A stretch of DNA of 64,000 nt, taken from NCBI RefSeq assembly GCF_905397285.1, contig NZ_CAJPUX010000005.1, positions 186,001-250,000 on the forward strand, written 5' to 3'. This DNA is from Cupriavidus plantarum (GTDB taxonomy: Bacteria; Pseudomonadota; Gammaproteobacteria; Burkholderiales; Burkholderiaceae). Under the pieces are notes generated by a model. The model ran no database searches, had not been told where the DNA came from, and was given only the letters and a program-made list of their open reading frames with translations. This document shows, in pieces, positions 9,120-17,636 of the stretch (its first letter is position 1; every line of letters begins with the position of its first letter). The translations under genes and the position numbers were made by a program.

Positions 9120-9863
9120 TCAGCTCTGCAGAACGATTCGATTGATGACGTCCTCCACGCCCTGCACATACCAAGCATCGCGCTCCGCCTGCTTGCGCGT
9201 GCCTTCGCTGGACACATAGCCTTCCAGCGTGACCACGCGGGCCTCGGTCCGCACGCGGATACAGCTGGCGTCGACAAACGGATCGGTCTCCAGCACGAGC
9301 TGCAATGCCTCGGAAATTTCTTCGTCGCGATCGGTTTCCGCCGGGGCCACGACGATCTCGTTGATGACGCAGCGGCAGCCGCCCGACCACCATGCGAGCA
9401 CGCCGGCCAGCCGCATATGGGAGAGACTGATCACGCTGCCTCGCAGCGTCACCACGCCATCGCTCGCGGCCACCTCGATCCACCCGCTCTGGTCGTCGGG
9501 CTCGGCGCCCACCGCTTCGCGCACGCGCTCGACCTGCCCCTTTACTCGCGCGCAGATCCGGCAGTTGCGGAAGTCGATCGCATTGAGCAGCCGCTCGCAT
9601 ACGGCGTCGCGCAGCGCACCGTCGCCCACGGGTACCGCGCCGTCGGCCACGCGCAGGTGATCGATCACCGCCGTCACGCCATTCACGCGCCGGACGTGCG
9701 CCGCGGCCCGCGTCTTCTCCACGATACTGCCTACCTCGCCTTCGAGAATCAGCGCCCCGTCCGACATCCTGAGGTGAATCGCGGGTTGCAGCTGGCGGCC
9801 CTGATACGGTACCTGCGACAGCGCGGCGCGCGCCTGCGTCAACACGGTGTCATTGCTTTGCAT
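9120..9863 (-). CDS. Triple-BON-domain protein
   Basis: A 247-residue protein made of three BON (OsmY/nodulation) domains at about 10-72, 82-173 and 180-245. Each has the beta-strand/glycine signature (LILEGEVGSI, VVTLRGSVIS, VVTLEGYVSS). The middle domain carries a short Trp/Cys-rich insert (LAWWSGGCRC). The ATG at 9863 has a strong AAGGAGG site, and extending the frame upstream adds only unstructured sequence. There is no signal peptide or membrane segment, so it is probably cytoplasmic. BON proteins bind phospholipids or other BON proteins under osmotic or envelope stress; the role here is inferred from the family only. Confidence 0.85.
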   Translation of the reverse strand: MQSNDTVLTQARAALSQVPYQGRQLQPAIHLRMSDGALILEGEVGSIVEKTRAAAHVRRVNGVTAVIDHLRVADGAVPVGDGALRDAVCERLLNAIDFRNCRICARVKGQVERVREAVGAEPDDQSGWIEVAASDGVVTLRGSVISLSHMRLAGVLAWWSGGCRCVINEIVVAPAETDRDEEISEALQLVLETDPFVDASCIRVRTEARVVTLEGYVSSEGTRKQAERDAWYVQGVEDVINRIVLQS

Positions 9864-10219
9864 GATGTCCTCCTTGGTTAGGTCGTCTGCGGGAAGTCCA
9901 TCGAATCGATTATAGGAATCCTCCTCTTCGCATCCAGCCGATACGCCGGAATCACGTTTCAAACAACTGCTCATCCCTCTTGGATCTGTGTCCAAATCCG
10001 GCGACGCGGACGGGCAACATGCAGCGATCAAGACACCGCGAACGATGACACCGATTCCCGCGAACCCTCGCCGCATAAGGCTTTCCGGCATTTGAATCGA
10101 CTTCAGCGATACTTAAATCACCGTGGCGGTACGTTAAAACAAACTGAACGTTGTAAATTCTGTGGCGACGGCGACAGCACTCGTTACCATCGCATCATCG
10201 GCCGCCACGGACTACTTCG
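9864..10219. other. Divergent intergenic region between BON gene and pilus operon
   Basis: These 356 bp separate the minus-strand BON gene from the plus-strand chaperone-usher operon and must hold both promoters. The last 130 bp (about 10,090-10,170) are clearly richer in A/T than the coding DNA around them, as expected for a promoter in a GC-rich genome. I see no convincing gene and no strong consensus -35/-10 pair. Confidence 0.5.
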
Positions 10220-10735
10220 ATGATGCCACTACCGTCTCGCCGTCTCTCCATGCGTCTTGCCGCGTTCGGCGCGCTCGGCGTGTTGTGCGCGCTCCCGCTG
10301 TCGCTCGGCGCCGCAACCAAGACCACGACCTTCACCGTCAGACTCACGCTGACCAATGACTGTACGATTGCCGCGAGCGATCTCGACTTCGGCAGCACGG
10401 GCGTGCTCGCCGCCAACGTCGACCAGCAGTCGCAGGTATCGGTGACGTGCAGTACCGGCGCGCCGTTCCAGGTGGGCCTCGATGGCGGCAGTACGGCGAG
10501 CAGCACGATCGCCAACCGCCTGATGACGGGTCCCAACGCCGCCACCGTGCAATTCCAGATCTATCGCGACGCGGCCCGCACGCAGATCTGGGGCAATACG
10601 CCGAATACCGACACGGTCGGCGGCACCGGTAACGGGACCGCGCAGCCCTTCGTGATGTACGGACGGGTGCCGGCGCAAACGACGCCTGGCGCGGGCGCCT
10701 ATACGACGACCGTCACGGCGACGATCAACTTCTGA
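10220..10735 (+). CDS. Spore coat U (SCPU) domain pilus subunit, CsuA/B-like
   Basis: A 171-residue secreted protein with a Sec signal (about 1-31, ending LGAA) and one SCPU domain. Family marks are DCTIAASDLDFG near the domain start, two Cys for the conserved disulfide, MYGRVPAQTTPGAGAYTTTV near the end, and an aromatic C-terminus (TINF) as expected for donor-strand subunits. In archaic chaperone-usher systems such as Acinetobacter Csu, these form the pilus rod. It is the first gene of a four-gene operon. Its stop overlaps the chaperone start by one base (TGATG). Confidence 0.9.
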   Translation: MMPLPSRRLSMRLAAFGALGVLCALPLSLGAATKTTTFTVRLTLTNDCTIAASDLDFGSTGVLAANVDQQSQVSVTCSTGAPFQVGLDGGSTASSTIANRLMTGPNAATVQFQIYRDAARTQIWGNTPNTDTVGGTGNGTAQPFVMYGRVPAQTTPGAGAYTTTVTATINF

Positions 10736-11535
10736 TGCGCCACGCCGCCATCTGGCGGCGTCCGGATTCCGCAACGCTGCTGGCACTGGTGCTGGCCGCG
10801 CTGGCAGCGGTCTGCCCGGCGCATGCCACCTCGCTGCAGATCACGCCGGTACGGATCGACCTGCCCGCCGGCGCGGGCGCCGCCGCGCTCACGCTGCGCA
10901 ACCAGGGCAACACCCCCATCCACGCGCAGGTCCGCGTGTTCCGCTGGACGCAGGATACCGGCAGCGATGCGCTCGCCGCCACGGAGGAAATCGTGGCAAG
11001 CCCGCCGATCGTGCGCATTCCGGGCGGCAGCGATCAGCTCGTGCGTATCGTCCGGCCGGCGCGCGCGGATGCGGGCGCCAACCACGCGGGCGCATCGGAC
11101 GCGGGCATATCGGCCGCGGGGGAATCCGCCTACCGCCTGCTGATCGACGAGCTGCCCGCCCCCGGCGCCACGCCCGACGCGTCTGGCGTCAGGCTGCAAC
11201 TGCGCTACTCCGTGCCGGTCTTCGCGGGCACGCCCTCCACCACCGCACCGCCGCCGCTGCGGCTCAATCTCTGGCGCGACGGTAGCGAAGGGGGCTGGAC
11301 GCTCGCCGTCCGCAACGCGGGCCAGCGCCACGCGCGGCTCAGCGATATCGCGCTCGTCAATGGCGGACAACGCATCAACGTCGGCAGCGGCCTGTTCGGC
11401 TATGCGCTGCCGGGCGCCGTGCGTGTCTGGAAGATCAACCTGCCCGCGAGCTTCGCGCCCGCCGCCACCATGCGGCTCGATGGTGCGGTCAATGGCGAAC
11501 CGCAAAGCCTGCCGGTCACGGCGGGCCGCCCCTAG
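10735..11535 (+). CDS. Periplasmic pilus chaperone, PapD/CsuC-like
   Basis: A 266-residue chaperone with a signal peptide (to about residue 31, PAHA) and the two immunoglobulin-like domains of the PapD superfamily. Visible signatures are LQITPVRIDLPAG at the N-terminal strand, ALTLRNQGNTPIHAQVRVF, IVASPPIVRIPGGSDQLVRI in the subunit-binding strand, and YRLLIDELP followed by LRYSVPVFA, the hallmark of the family. A low-complexity Ala/Gly/Asp insert (about 103-126) separates the two. It shuttles subunits to the usher encoded next, six bp downstream. Confidence 0.93.
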   Translation: MRHAAIWRRPDSATLLALVLAALAAVCPAHATSLQITPVRIDLPAGAGAAALTLRNQGNTPIHAQVRVFRWTQDTGSDALAATEEIVASPPIVRIPGGSDQLVRIVRPARADAGANHAGASDAGISAAGESAYRLLIDELPAPGATPDASGVRLQLRYSVPVFAGTPSTTAPPPLRLNLWRDGSEGGWTLAVRNAGQRHARLSDIALVNGGQRINVGSGLFGYALPGAVRVWKINLPASFAPAATMRLDGAVNGEPQSLPVTAGRP

Positions 11536-11541
11536 GACCGC

Positions 11542-13893
11542 ATGGCATGCCGCCGCGCGACGCACCCGAACCCGCTGGCCTGGATCGCTTCCATCGCGGC
11601 CATTGCGGCCATTGCGGCCATTGCGGCCATTGCGGCCATTGCGGCAACCGCATCCGCCAATGCGCGCGCGGACGATGGCGCGGCGTCATCCGTGCACACC
11701 ACTTACCTGGAGGTCATGCTCAATGGCATATCGACAGGCGCGGTCGCGCGCTTCGCGGAGACCGGCGGCGCGCTGTCGACGCCCATCGAGGAGCTCGGCG
11801 AAATCGGCCTGCGCGCGGATCCGTCGCTGGCGGGGCCCAATGGCATGGTCCCGCTCGATCGCCTGCCCGGGGTGACATACCGCTATGAGCCGGGCATGCA
11901 GCGCGTCTACCTGACCGTGGACGACAGCCAGCGCATTCCGGTGCAACTGGGCTCGCGCGGCCGCGTGCGGCCGCCCGTGACGAACGGCCTCGGCTTCGTA
12001 CTCAACTACGAGGCCTACGCCCAGCCGGACACGGGCAACGAACTCGGCCTGTTCACCGAGCAGCGGCTGTTCCATCCGGGCGGCGTGTTCAGCAATACGG
12101 GCGTGGCCACGTTCTACAACGGCAACAACCGGTACGTGCGCCTCGATACGTCATGGAGCCACGCGGATCCCACCGGCATGCAGTCGATCCTTGTCGGCGA
12201 TGCGATTACCGGCGCGCTGCCATGGAGCCGCCCCGTCCGCATCGGCGGCTTTCAGATCCGACGCAATTTCGGCTTGCGGCCCGACCTGATCACCTACCCG
12301 TTGCCGGCGCTCGGCGGCTCGGCCGCGGTGCCCGGCGCCGTCGATCTGTACATCAACAACGTGCGCCAGTACACCGGGCAGGTGCCGAGCGGTCCGTTCG
12401 TCATCAACAACGCGCCGGCACTGAGCGGCGCGGGCCAGGCGACCATCGTCGTGCGCGACGCGCTTGGTCGCGATGTCAGCACGACCGTGCCGCTGTACAT
12501 CGATTCGCGCCTGTTGGCCAAGGGACTGTTCGACTATTCGTTCGAGGCGGGCTTCGTGCGTACGTCCTACGGCATCGATTCGTTCCGCTACGACACCGCG
12601 CCCGCCGCAAGCGGCTCCGTGCGGTATGGTCTGAGCGATGCGATCACGCTCGAAGGCCACGGCGAGGCATCGCGCGGCGTCGGCATCGCGGGCGCGGGCG
12701 TGCTGTTCAAGCTGCCGCTCACGGGCGTGCTCAACCTCTCCACGAGCTCGAGCGCATCCGGCGGCCAGCAGATCGGTCTCGGCTACCAGTGGCGCACGCC
12801 GGCGTTCAGCATCGACGTCCAAGGCACGCGCGCGTTCGGCAATTACAAGGACCTGGCCGCGAGCACGGGTTCGCCGATGCCGAGCGCGCTGTATCGCGGG
12901 ACCGTATCCGTGCCCCTGGGCCGCCGCGGCAACGTCGCCGCGAGCTATATCGATCTGTCGGACCCCGTCTATGGCGCCGCGCGCATCGGCTCGCTCGCGT
13001 GGACCGCGCAGCTCGGCCGTCGCGCGGCGCTGACGGCGAGCACCTATCGCGACTTCGCGGCGGGGTCTTCCTACGGCGTGTCGCTGTCGGTGACGTTCCT
13101 CATCGACAACGACACGACGGCGTCTTCCACGGTCGGCCGCGAGGGTGGCAAGCCGACGTTCATCGGCGCGGTCAGCCGCACGGTGCCGTATGAGGGCGGC
13201 TGGGGCTATCAGGTCGGCGCGCAACGCGGCGGCGAAACGTGGCGCGGATTCGCGCAGGCGAACGTGCGCGGGCGCTATGGCGACGCCTATGCGGCCGTGC
13301 AGGACTTGCAGGGGCGCGTGACCACGGCCTTCGGCGCGAGCGGGTCGCTCGTCGCGATGGATGGCACCGTGATGGCTGGCCGGCGCATCGACCAGAGCTT
13401 CGCGCTCGTGTCCACGGGGGGCGTGCCGGACCTGCCGGTGCTCGTCGAGAACCGCCGCATCGGCACCACCGACAGCGGCGGGCACTTCCTCGTGCCGAAC
13501 CTGCTGCCCTACGATGCGAACCGCATCGAGATCGATGCGCTGAACCTGCCGATCAACACGCGACTGAGTTCAACGCGGCTGTCGATCGCGCCCGCGTTGC
13601 AGTCGGGCGCGGTGGCGGCATTCTCGATCCAGTCGTTCCGCGGCGGCCAGGTAGTCATGACCGACGCTACCGGCGCGCCGTTGCCAGCCGGCACGGCGGT
13701 GCTGCACGTAGAGAGCGGCGATCGCACCGTCATCGGTTACGACGGCCTCGCGTTCTTCGAATCGCTGCGCGACGACAACACGTTCCGCGCCGATACGGAC
13801 GAAGGCCCGTGTACCGCGCGCCTGCGCTATGCCGCGGGCGACGATCCGCTGCCGAGGCTGGGGCCCGTCGCCTGCATGGGCAGCGCGCCATGA
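11542..13893 (+). CDS. Outer membrane fimbrial usher, CsuD/FimD-like
   Basis: A 783-residue usher that forms the outer membrane pore for pilus assembly. The signal peptide contains five perfect copies of Ala-Ala-Ile encoded by a 9-bp repeat. After it come the N-terminal domain (TYLEVMLNGISTGAVARF), the 24-strand barrel with plug (VDLYINNVRQYTGQVPSGPF) and C-terminal domains (GVPDLPVLVENRRIGTTDSGGHFLVPNLLPY). The length is near that of Csu-type ushers and shorter than FimD. The stop overlaps the next gene by four bases (ATGA), indicating translational coupling. Confidence 0.94.
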   Translation: MACRRATHPNPLAWIASIAAIAAIAAIAAIAAIAATASANARADDGAASSVHTTYLEVMLNGISTGAVARFAETGGALSTPIEELGEIGLRADPSLAGPNGMVPLDRLPGVTYRYEPGMQRVYLTVDDSQRIPVQLGSRGRVRPPVTNGLGFVLNYEAYAQPDTGNELGLFTEQRLFHPGGVFSNTGVATFYNGNNRYVRLDTSWSHADPTGMQSILVGDAITGALPWSRPVRIGGFQIRRNFGLRPDLITYPLPALGGSAAVPGAVDLYINNVRQYTGQVPSGPFVINNAPALSGAGQATIVVRDALGRDVSTTVPLYIDSRLLAKGLFDYSFEAGFVRTSYGIDSFRYDTAPAASGSVRYGLSDAITLEGHGEASRGVGIAGAGVLFKLPLTGVLNLSTSSSASGGQQIGLGYQWRTPAFSIDVQGTRAFGNYKDLAASTGSPMPSALYRGTVSVPLGRRGNVAASYIDLSDPVYGAARIGSLAWTAQLGRRAALTASTYRDFAAGSSYGVSLSVTFLIDNDTTASSTVGREGGKPTFIGAVSRTVPYEGGWGYQVGAQRGGETWRGFAQANVRGRYGDAYAAVQDLQGRVTTAFGASGSLVAMDGTVMAGRRIDQSFALVSTGGVPDLPVLVENRRIGTTDSGGHFLVPNLLPYDANRIEIDALNLPINTRLSSTRLSIAPALQSGAVAAFSIQSFRGGQVVMTDATGAPLPAGTAVLHVESGDRTVIGYDGLAFFESLRDDNTFRADTDEGPCTARLRYAAGDDPLPRLGPVACMGSAP
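11596..11640 (+). repeat. 9-bp tandem repeat in usher signal peptide, five copies
   Basis: Five identical head-to-tail copies of GCGGCCATT coding Ala-Ala-Ile inside the hydrophobic core of the usher signal peptide. Because the unit is a multiple of three, slippage would change the length of the hydrophobic core by three residues per copy without shifting the reading frame. Confidence 0.95.
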
Positions 13894-14951
13894 AGACGTT
13901 GCCCGGGATGCGGCCGCGCGCGTGCCTGACCCGCGTTGCGTGGCGTGGCGTCATGTGTGGCCTCGTTTTTGGCCCCGTTTTTGGCCTCGTTTTTGGCCCC
14001 GTTTTTTTTGGCCTGATCTTTGGCTTCATGTTGGGCGCCACCTCCGTCGCCCATGCCGCCTGCACCGCCACGGCCCCCTCGGTCACGTTCGGCAACTACA
14101 GCCCGGTGTCGGGCAACGCCGTCGACGTCAGCGGCACGATCACGGTCAACTGCACCGGCATCGCGGTGGCCACGCGTGTCCGCGCCTGCATCAACATCGG
14201 TACGGGCTCGGCGGGCACCAGCGTGTCCCCGCGTATCCTCGCCAATGGCGCGCAGCAGCTGCAGTTCAACATCTACTCGGACAGCTATACGACCCCATGG
14301 GGCGCGCGCAGTACCGCGGGCTTCGCGCCGATCATGCTCGACTTTCCCGTGTTGCTCGGCAACGGCACCGCGTCAACCGCGTACTTCGCGCGCCTGTTTG
14401 CGAACCAGTCCACGGCGGTGGCCGGCAGCTACACCTCCACGTTCTCGGGGCTCAACGCCGAGGTGACCTACCTGGAGTACGGCGTGGCGGTTCCCGCGCC
14501 AGCCTGCTCGACCCTCGCGAGCCCGAGTACGCCCATCGCGTTCACGGCCAGCGCCACGGTGGTGAACGATTGCGTGATCTCCGCCAACACGCTCGACTTC
14601 GGCACGTCGGGCGTGCTGCGCACGGCCATCGACGCCAACGGCTCGCTGTCGGTTCGCTGCACGCTCAACGCGCCCTATTCGATCGCGCTCAACGCGGGCA
14701 CCGGCAGCGGCGCCAGCGTGGCCACCCGCCGCATGACGCGCAGCGGCGGCACGCAGACGGTCAACTACCAGCTGTTCCGCAATGCCGCGCGCACGGAACT
14801 CTGGGGCGACGGCACCAACGGCACGCTCACCGTCAGCGGCACCGGTACGGGCATCGCGCAGACGATCAATCTCTATGGGCGCGTGCCCGCCCAGACCACG
14901 CCGCAGGCCGGCACGTATGTGGACACGGTCACGGTGACCATCACGTATTAG
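13890..14951 (+). CDS. Two-domain SCPU protein, probable pilus tip adhesin (CsuE-like)
   Basis: A 353-residue secreted protein. The signal peptide carries a repetitive Gly-Leu-Val-Phe/Gly-Pro-Val-Phe core encoded by a 12-bp repeat. Two SCPU domains follow: about 56-200 (ACTATAPSVTFGNYSPVSG) and about 210-353 (VVNDCVISANTLDFGTSGVL). The second is clearly related to the first-gene subunit, sharing the DLDFG/TLDFG and LYGRVPAQTTP blocks. Last position in the operon plus a duplicated domain matches CsuE, the tip adhesin of archaic pili; that role is inferred. The ATG overlaps the usher stop. Confidence 0.88.
   Translation: MKTLPGMRPRACLTRVAWRGVMCGLVFGPVFGLVFGPVFFGLIFGFMLGATSVAHAACTATAPSVTFGNYSPVSGNAVDVSGTITVNCTGIAVATRVRACINIGTGSAGTSVSPRILANGAQQLQFNIYSDSYTTPWGARSTAGFAPIMLDFPVLLGNGTASTAYFARLFANQSTAVAGSYTSTFSGLNAEVTYLEYGVAVPAPACSTLASPSTPIAFTASATVVNDCVISANTLDFGTSGVLRTAIDANGSLSVRCTLNAPYSIALNAGTGSGASVATRRMTRSGGTQTVNYQLFRNAARTELWGDGTNGTLTVSGTGTGIAQTINLYGRVPAQTTPQAGTYVDTVTVTITY
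13959..14006 (+). repeat. 12-bp tandem repeat in tip-adhesin signal peptide, four copies
   Basis: Four consecutive 12-bp units alternating GGCCTCGTTTTT and GGCCCCGTTTTT, coding Gly-Leu-Val-Phe and Gly-Pro-Val-Phe in the hydrophobic core of the signal peptide. They can also be read as two copies of a 24-bp unit. A related fifth unit with extra T residues follows. Confidence 0.93.
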
Positions 14952-14979
14952 GGGGCGGGACAATTAGGGGCGGGACATT
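14948..14979. repeat. 15/16-bp duplication over the stop codon of the pilus operon
   Basis: A near-exact tandem duplication (TTAGGGGGCGGGACAA then TTAGGGGCGGGACATT). The first copy contains the TAG stop of the tip-adhesin gene and the second copy repeats the same TAG in another frame. No hairpin terminator is visible at the operon end. Confidence 0.75.
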
Positions 14980-15059
14980 GACGGCCTGGCGCGATGCGCC
15001 GACCATAGCCCCTCATGCGTGACGCCACGCACGCGGTGAGAGCCGAGGGGGAGCCATCG

Positions 15060-15746
15060 ATGTGCACGAACTACGCACCGGTCCAGCGCTGCATCCTGCG
15101 GGAGATCTTTGGCGTCGAGCCGCCGCCGGACCTGTTTCGCGCCGAGACGTATCCAGACTATGCCGCGCCGATCGTGCGGCAGCGCACCGACGGCTCGCGC
15201 GAAAGCGTGCTGGCCACCTTCGGCATGGTGCCCCGCAAACGGACGCCGCCGGGCGCGCGCCGCTACGACACCACCAACGCGCGTAGCGAGACCGTCGGCG
15301 AACGGCCCACGTTCTCGCGCTACTGGCGGCAGGGGCAGCTATGCCTCATCCCCGCAGCCGCGTTCTATGAATTCGCCTACCCGGAGTCCGGCACGCCCAG
15401 CTCGCCCGGCAAACCCGTGCGCTGGCGCGTCTGGCTGCGCGACATGGAAGCGTTCGCCGTGGCCGGCCTGTGGCGCGACTGGCCCGACCTGCCCGACAAC
15501 CCCGGCATGCCGTCGTTCACGATGCTCACGGTCAATGCGGAGGGCCATGACGTGCTGTCTCGCTTCCATCGGCCCGGCGACGAGAAGCGCGGCATCGTGA
15601 TCGTCCCCCGGGACCAGTGGGACGACTGGCTCGGCTGCCGAAATCCCGACATCGCGCGAACCTTCCTGCGTCTGTACCCGTCGGAGGAAATGGCGGCCGA
15701 ACCGGCGCCGAAGGTTCAGGGGGCGCCGATACCGTTCGCCGACTGA
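15060..15746 (+). CDS. SRAP-family abasic-site crosslinking protein (HMCES/YedK-like)
   Basis: A 228-residue SOS-response-associated peptidase family protein that forms a covalent link with abasic sites in single-stranded DNA. The ATG at 15060 is required: it places the catalytic Cys at position 2 after Met removal (MCTNYAP), and it has a GAGGGGG ribosome site. Other active-site residues are in the expected order: Asn73 (TNARSET), Glu104 (FYEF) and His170 (RFHRPGDEKR). The last replaces the more common HxRMP, so the C-terminal loop is slightly unusual. It stands alone between the pilus operon and the antiporter gene. Confidence 0.92.
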   Translation: MCTNYAPVQRCILREIFGVEPPPDLFRAETYPDYAAPIVRQRTDGSRESVLATFGMVPRKRTPPGARRYDTTNARSETVGERPTFSRYWRQGQLCLIPAAAFYEFAYPESGTPSSPGKPVRWRVWLRDMEAFAVAGLWRDWPDLPDNPGMPSFTMLTVNAEGHDVLSRFHRPGDEKRGIVIVPRDQWDDWLGCRNPDIARTFLRLYPSEEMAAEPAPKVQGAPIPFAD

Positions 15747-15818
15747 CCTATCCCCGCGCCGCCATCTGCTGCACAATGGGGTGAATTCCGCACATTAAAC
15801 AAGGAGAACAAGAACCGC

Positions 15819-16901
15819 ATGGCGACATCGAACACCCTGCCGGTCTGGACGATCGGGGCCCCCATTGCCGCATGGGCCGCCTTCGGCATTGGCCTTGCCG
15901 CGCCCGAATCGGGCTGGATCATTGCCATCATGGCCATCGCGCTGGCCGGCGCGGTGTTCTCGGCCGTCCACCATGCCGAGGTCGTCGCGCACAAGGTCGG
16001 CGAACCGTTCGGCACGCTGGTGCTCGCCATCGCGGTCACCGTCATCGAGGTGGCGCTCATCGTCTCCGTCATGCTGTCCGCCGGCCCGGAGAAAGCGGGC
16101 CTTGCGCGCGATACGGTGTTCGCCGCGGTGATGATCATCTGCAACGGTATCGTCGGCCTCTGCCTCTTCGTCGGCGCGATCCATCATCGCGAGCAGGCCT
16201 TCCAGGCGCCCGGCGCCAATGCCGCGATGGCGACGCTCGTGGCACTGCTGGTGCTGACGATGGTCCTGCCCAACTTCACGAGCACCACGCCGGGTCCGAT
16301 CCTGTCCCCGTCGCAACTCGCGTTCTCGGGCGCAATGTCGCTGGTGCTCTATGGCTGCTTCGTATTCGTGCAGACGGTCCGGCACCGCGATTACTTCCTG
16401 GCGGAAGGGACCAACGACGAGAATGAACATGCGCCGCCGCCGCCCGCGCGCGTGGCCGCCATGAGCGGCGGCCTGCTGATCATCGCGCTGGTCGCCGTGG
16501 TCGCGCTGGCCAAGATGCTGTCGCCATCGGTGGAAGCGGCCGTGGCCAATGCGGGCGCGCCGGCCGCCGTGGTGGGCGTGGTCATCGCCGCGCTCGTGTT
16601 GCTCCCCGAAGGCCTCGCCGCCCTGCGCGCCGCGCAGACGGACCGGTTGCAGACCAGCCTCAACCTGGCGCTTGGATCGGCGCTGGCCAGTATCGGCCTG
16701 ACGATTCCGACGGTGGCCGCGGTGTTCATCACGATCGGCAGGCCGCTCGAACTCGGCCTCGGTCCGAAGGAGATGGTGCTGCTGTTCCTGACGATGATCG
16801 TCGCGTCCCTGACGCTGGGCATGGGCCGCACGACGATCCTCCAGGGCGTGGTGCACCTGGTGATCTTCGCCGCCTACCTCTTCATGACCATCGTGCCCTG
16901 A
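15819..16901 (+). CDS. chaA: Calcium/sodium:proton antiporter, ChaA-like
   Basis: A 360-residue CaCA-superfamily antiporter with about 11 hydrophobic segments. The two alpha-repeats are visible: GEPFGTLVLAIAVTVIEVAL in the first half (Glu-rich ion site) and ALGSALASIGLTIPTVA in the second. Between them is a short cytoplasmic stretch with acidic/His character (FLAEGTNDENEHAPPPP). ChaA exports Ca2+ or Na+ in exchange for protons at alkaline pH. The start at 15819 has an AAGGAGAAC site. It converges end-to-end with the TetR gene; the two stops abut with no room for a terminator. Confidence 0.92.
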   Translation: MATSNTLPVWTIGAPIAAWAAFGIGLAAPESGWIIAIMAIALAGAVFSAVHHAEVVAHKVGEPFGTLVLAIAVTVIEVALIVSVMLSAGPEKAGLARDTVFAAVMIICNGIVGLCLFVGAIHHREQAFQAPGANAAMATLVALLVLTMVLPNFTSTTPGPILSPSQLAFSGAMSLVLYGCFVFVQTVRHRDYFLAEGTNDENEHAPPPPARVAAMSGGLLIIALVAVVALAKMLSPSVEAAVANAGAPAAVVGVVIAALVLLPEGLAALRAAQTDRLQTSLNLALGSALASIGLTIPTVAAVFITIGRPLELGLGPKEMVLLFLTMIVASLTLGMGRTTILQGVVHLVIFAAYLFMTIVP

Positions 16902-17477
16902 TCAGTGCCGGGACGCGTCCTGATGTAACCGTCCCAGCAATCGGCGTCCGGCGGCGATCACCGCGTCGTCGGACCGCATCTGGTACCGCACGATCATCCC
17001 TTCGACGCACAGCATGGCCTCCGCCGCGACCGACTCCGGATCGGTCAATCCGAGGTCCGAGGCCAGTTGCACGAGGTAATCCTCGAGCGAGGCCTTGTGC
17101 GAGACGGCATGCTCGACGAGCCGCGGATCGTCGCCCGCGCCGCCGCCCGCCTCCGCCACCACGTTGATGAAGGCGCAACCACGGTATTCATCGCTGGTGA
17201 ACCATTCGGCAAGCGCATCCGCCAGGACGTCGAGGTTGCGGCGGAGCGCGAGGTGCCGCGTCACGGCGGCCTCGAACCAGCCCATCCAGAAGTCGTGCCG
17301 GCGTTCGAGATACGCGGCAATGAGGTCGTTCTTCGATGGGAAATGCCGGTAGAGGGACATCTTGGCGACGCCCGATTCGGCGATGATCTTGTCCACGCCG
17401 GTGGCACGGTAGCCGTCACGGTAGAAGAGCCGAGCGGCGGTGTCGAGAATGCGGTCCCGGGCCGATTGCGTTGCCAT
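16902..17477 (-). CDS. TetR/AcrR-family repressor, likely autoregulated
   Basis: A 191-residue TetR-type repressor. The N-terminal helix-turn-helix is canonical (ILDTAARLFYRDGYRATGVDKIIAESGVAKMSLYRHFPSK, in blocks), followed by an all-helical ligand domain with FEAAVTRHLALRRNLDVLA and a Cys in YRGCAFINVV. An earlier in-frame ATG at 17519 overlaps a TATAAT -10 element, so its codon would lie at or before the transcription start; I therefore prefer the ATG at 17477. A perfect palindrome directly upstream of that -10 suggests autorepression, and the same palindrome flanks the promoter of the DUF1348 gene 3 kb away. Confidence 0.92.
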   Translation of the reverse strand: MATQSARDRILDTAARLFYRDGYRATGVDKIIAESGVAKMSLYRHFPSKNDLIAAYLERRHDFWMGWFEAAVTRHLALRRNLDVLADALAEWFTSDEYRGCAFINVVAEAGGGAGDDPRLVEHAVSHKASLEDYLVQLASDLGLTDPESVAAEAMLCVEGMIVRYQMRSDDAVIAAGRRLLGRLHQDASRH

Positions 17478-17517
17478 GTGAGTGCGGGTGAGAAACGTCG
17501 GAACGTTGAATGCCTTC

Positions 17518-17543
17518 ATTATAGAAGACAGATCTGTCTACCG
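17518..17543 (-). promoter_or_regulatory. TetR promoter with palindromic operator
   Basis: Reading on the minus strand, a perfect TATAAT (17518-17523) lies just downstream of the 14-bp perfect palindrome AGACAGATCTGTCT (17526-17539). The palindrome therefore fills the -35/-10 spacer, where a bound repressor would block polymerase. The -35 region (around 17540-17546) is poor. The same palindrome occurs at 20634-20647 and, with one change, at 20660-20673. Confidence 0.75.
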
Positions 17544-17550
17544 CACGAAC

Positions 17551-17588
17551 AAAAAAAAAGGCCGGATGCGGTCGCCCGCACCCGGCCT
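17551..17588 (-). terminator. Rho-independent terminator of the disulfide reductase gene
   Basis: On the minus strand, a 13-bp stem (arms 17576-17588 and 17559-17571, one G-U pair) with a four-base loop is followed by nine T residues (17551-17559). It lies 48 bp past the stop of the reductase gene at 17637. Confidence 0.9.
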
Positions 17589-17636
17589 GGGTCCCCCCAC
17601 TACCCCTTTCGACTACCCAGCGCCGGTATGAGCACG

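Noticed and set aside
16902-17519. Longer TetR start at 17519
   Set aside because: That ATG overlaps the TATAAT element, so it would not be within the transcript; the ATG at 17477 is downstream of the expected start site.
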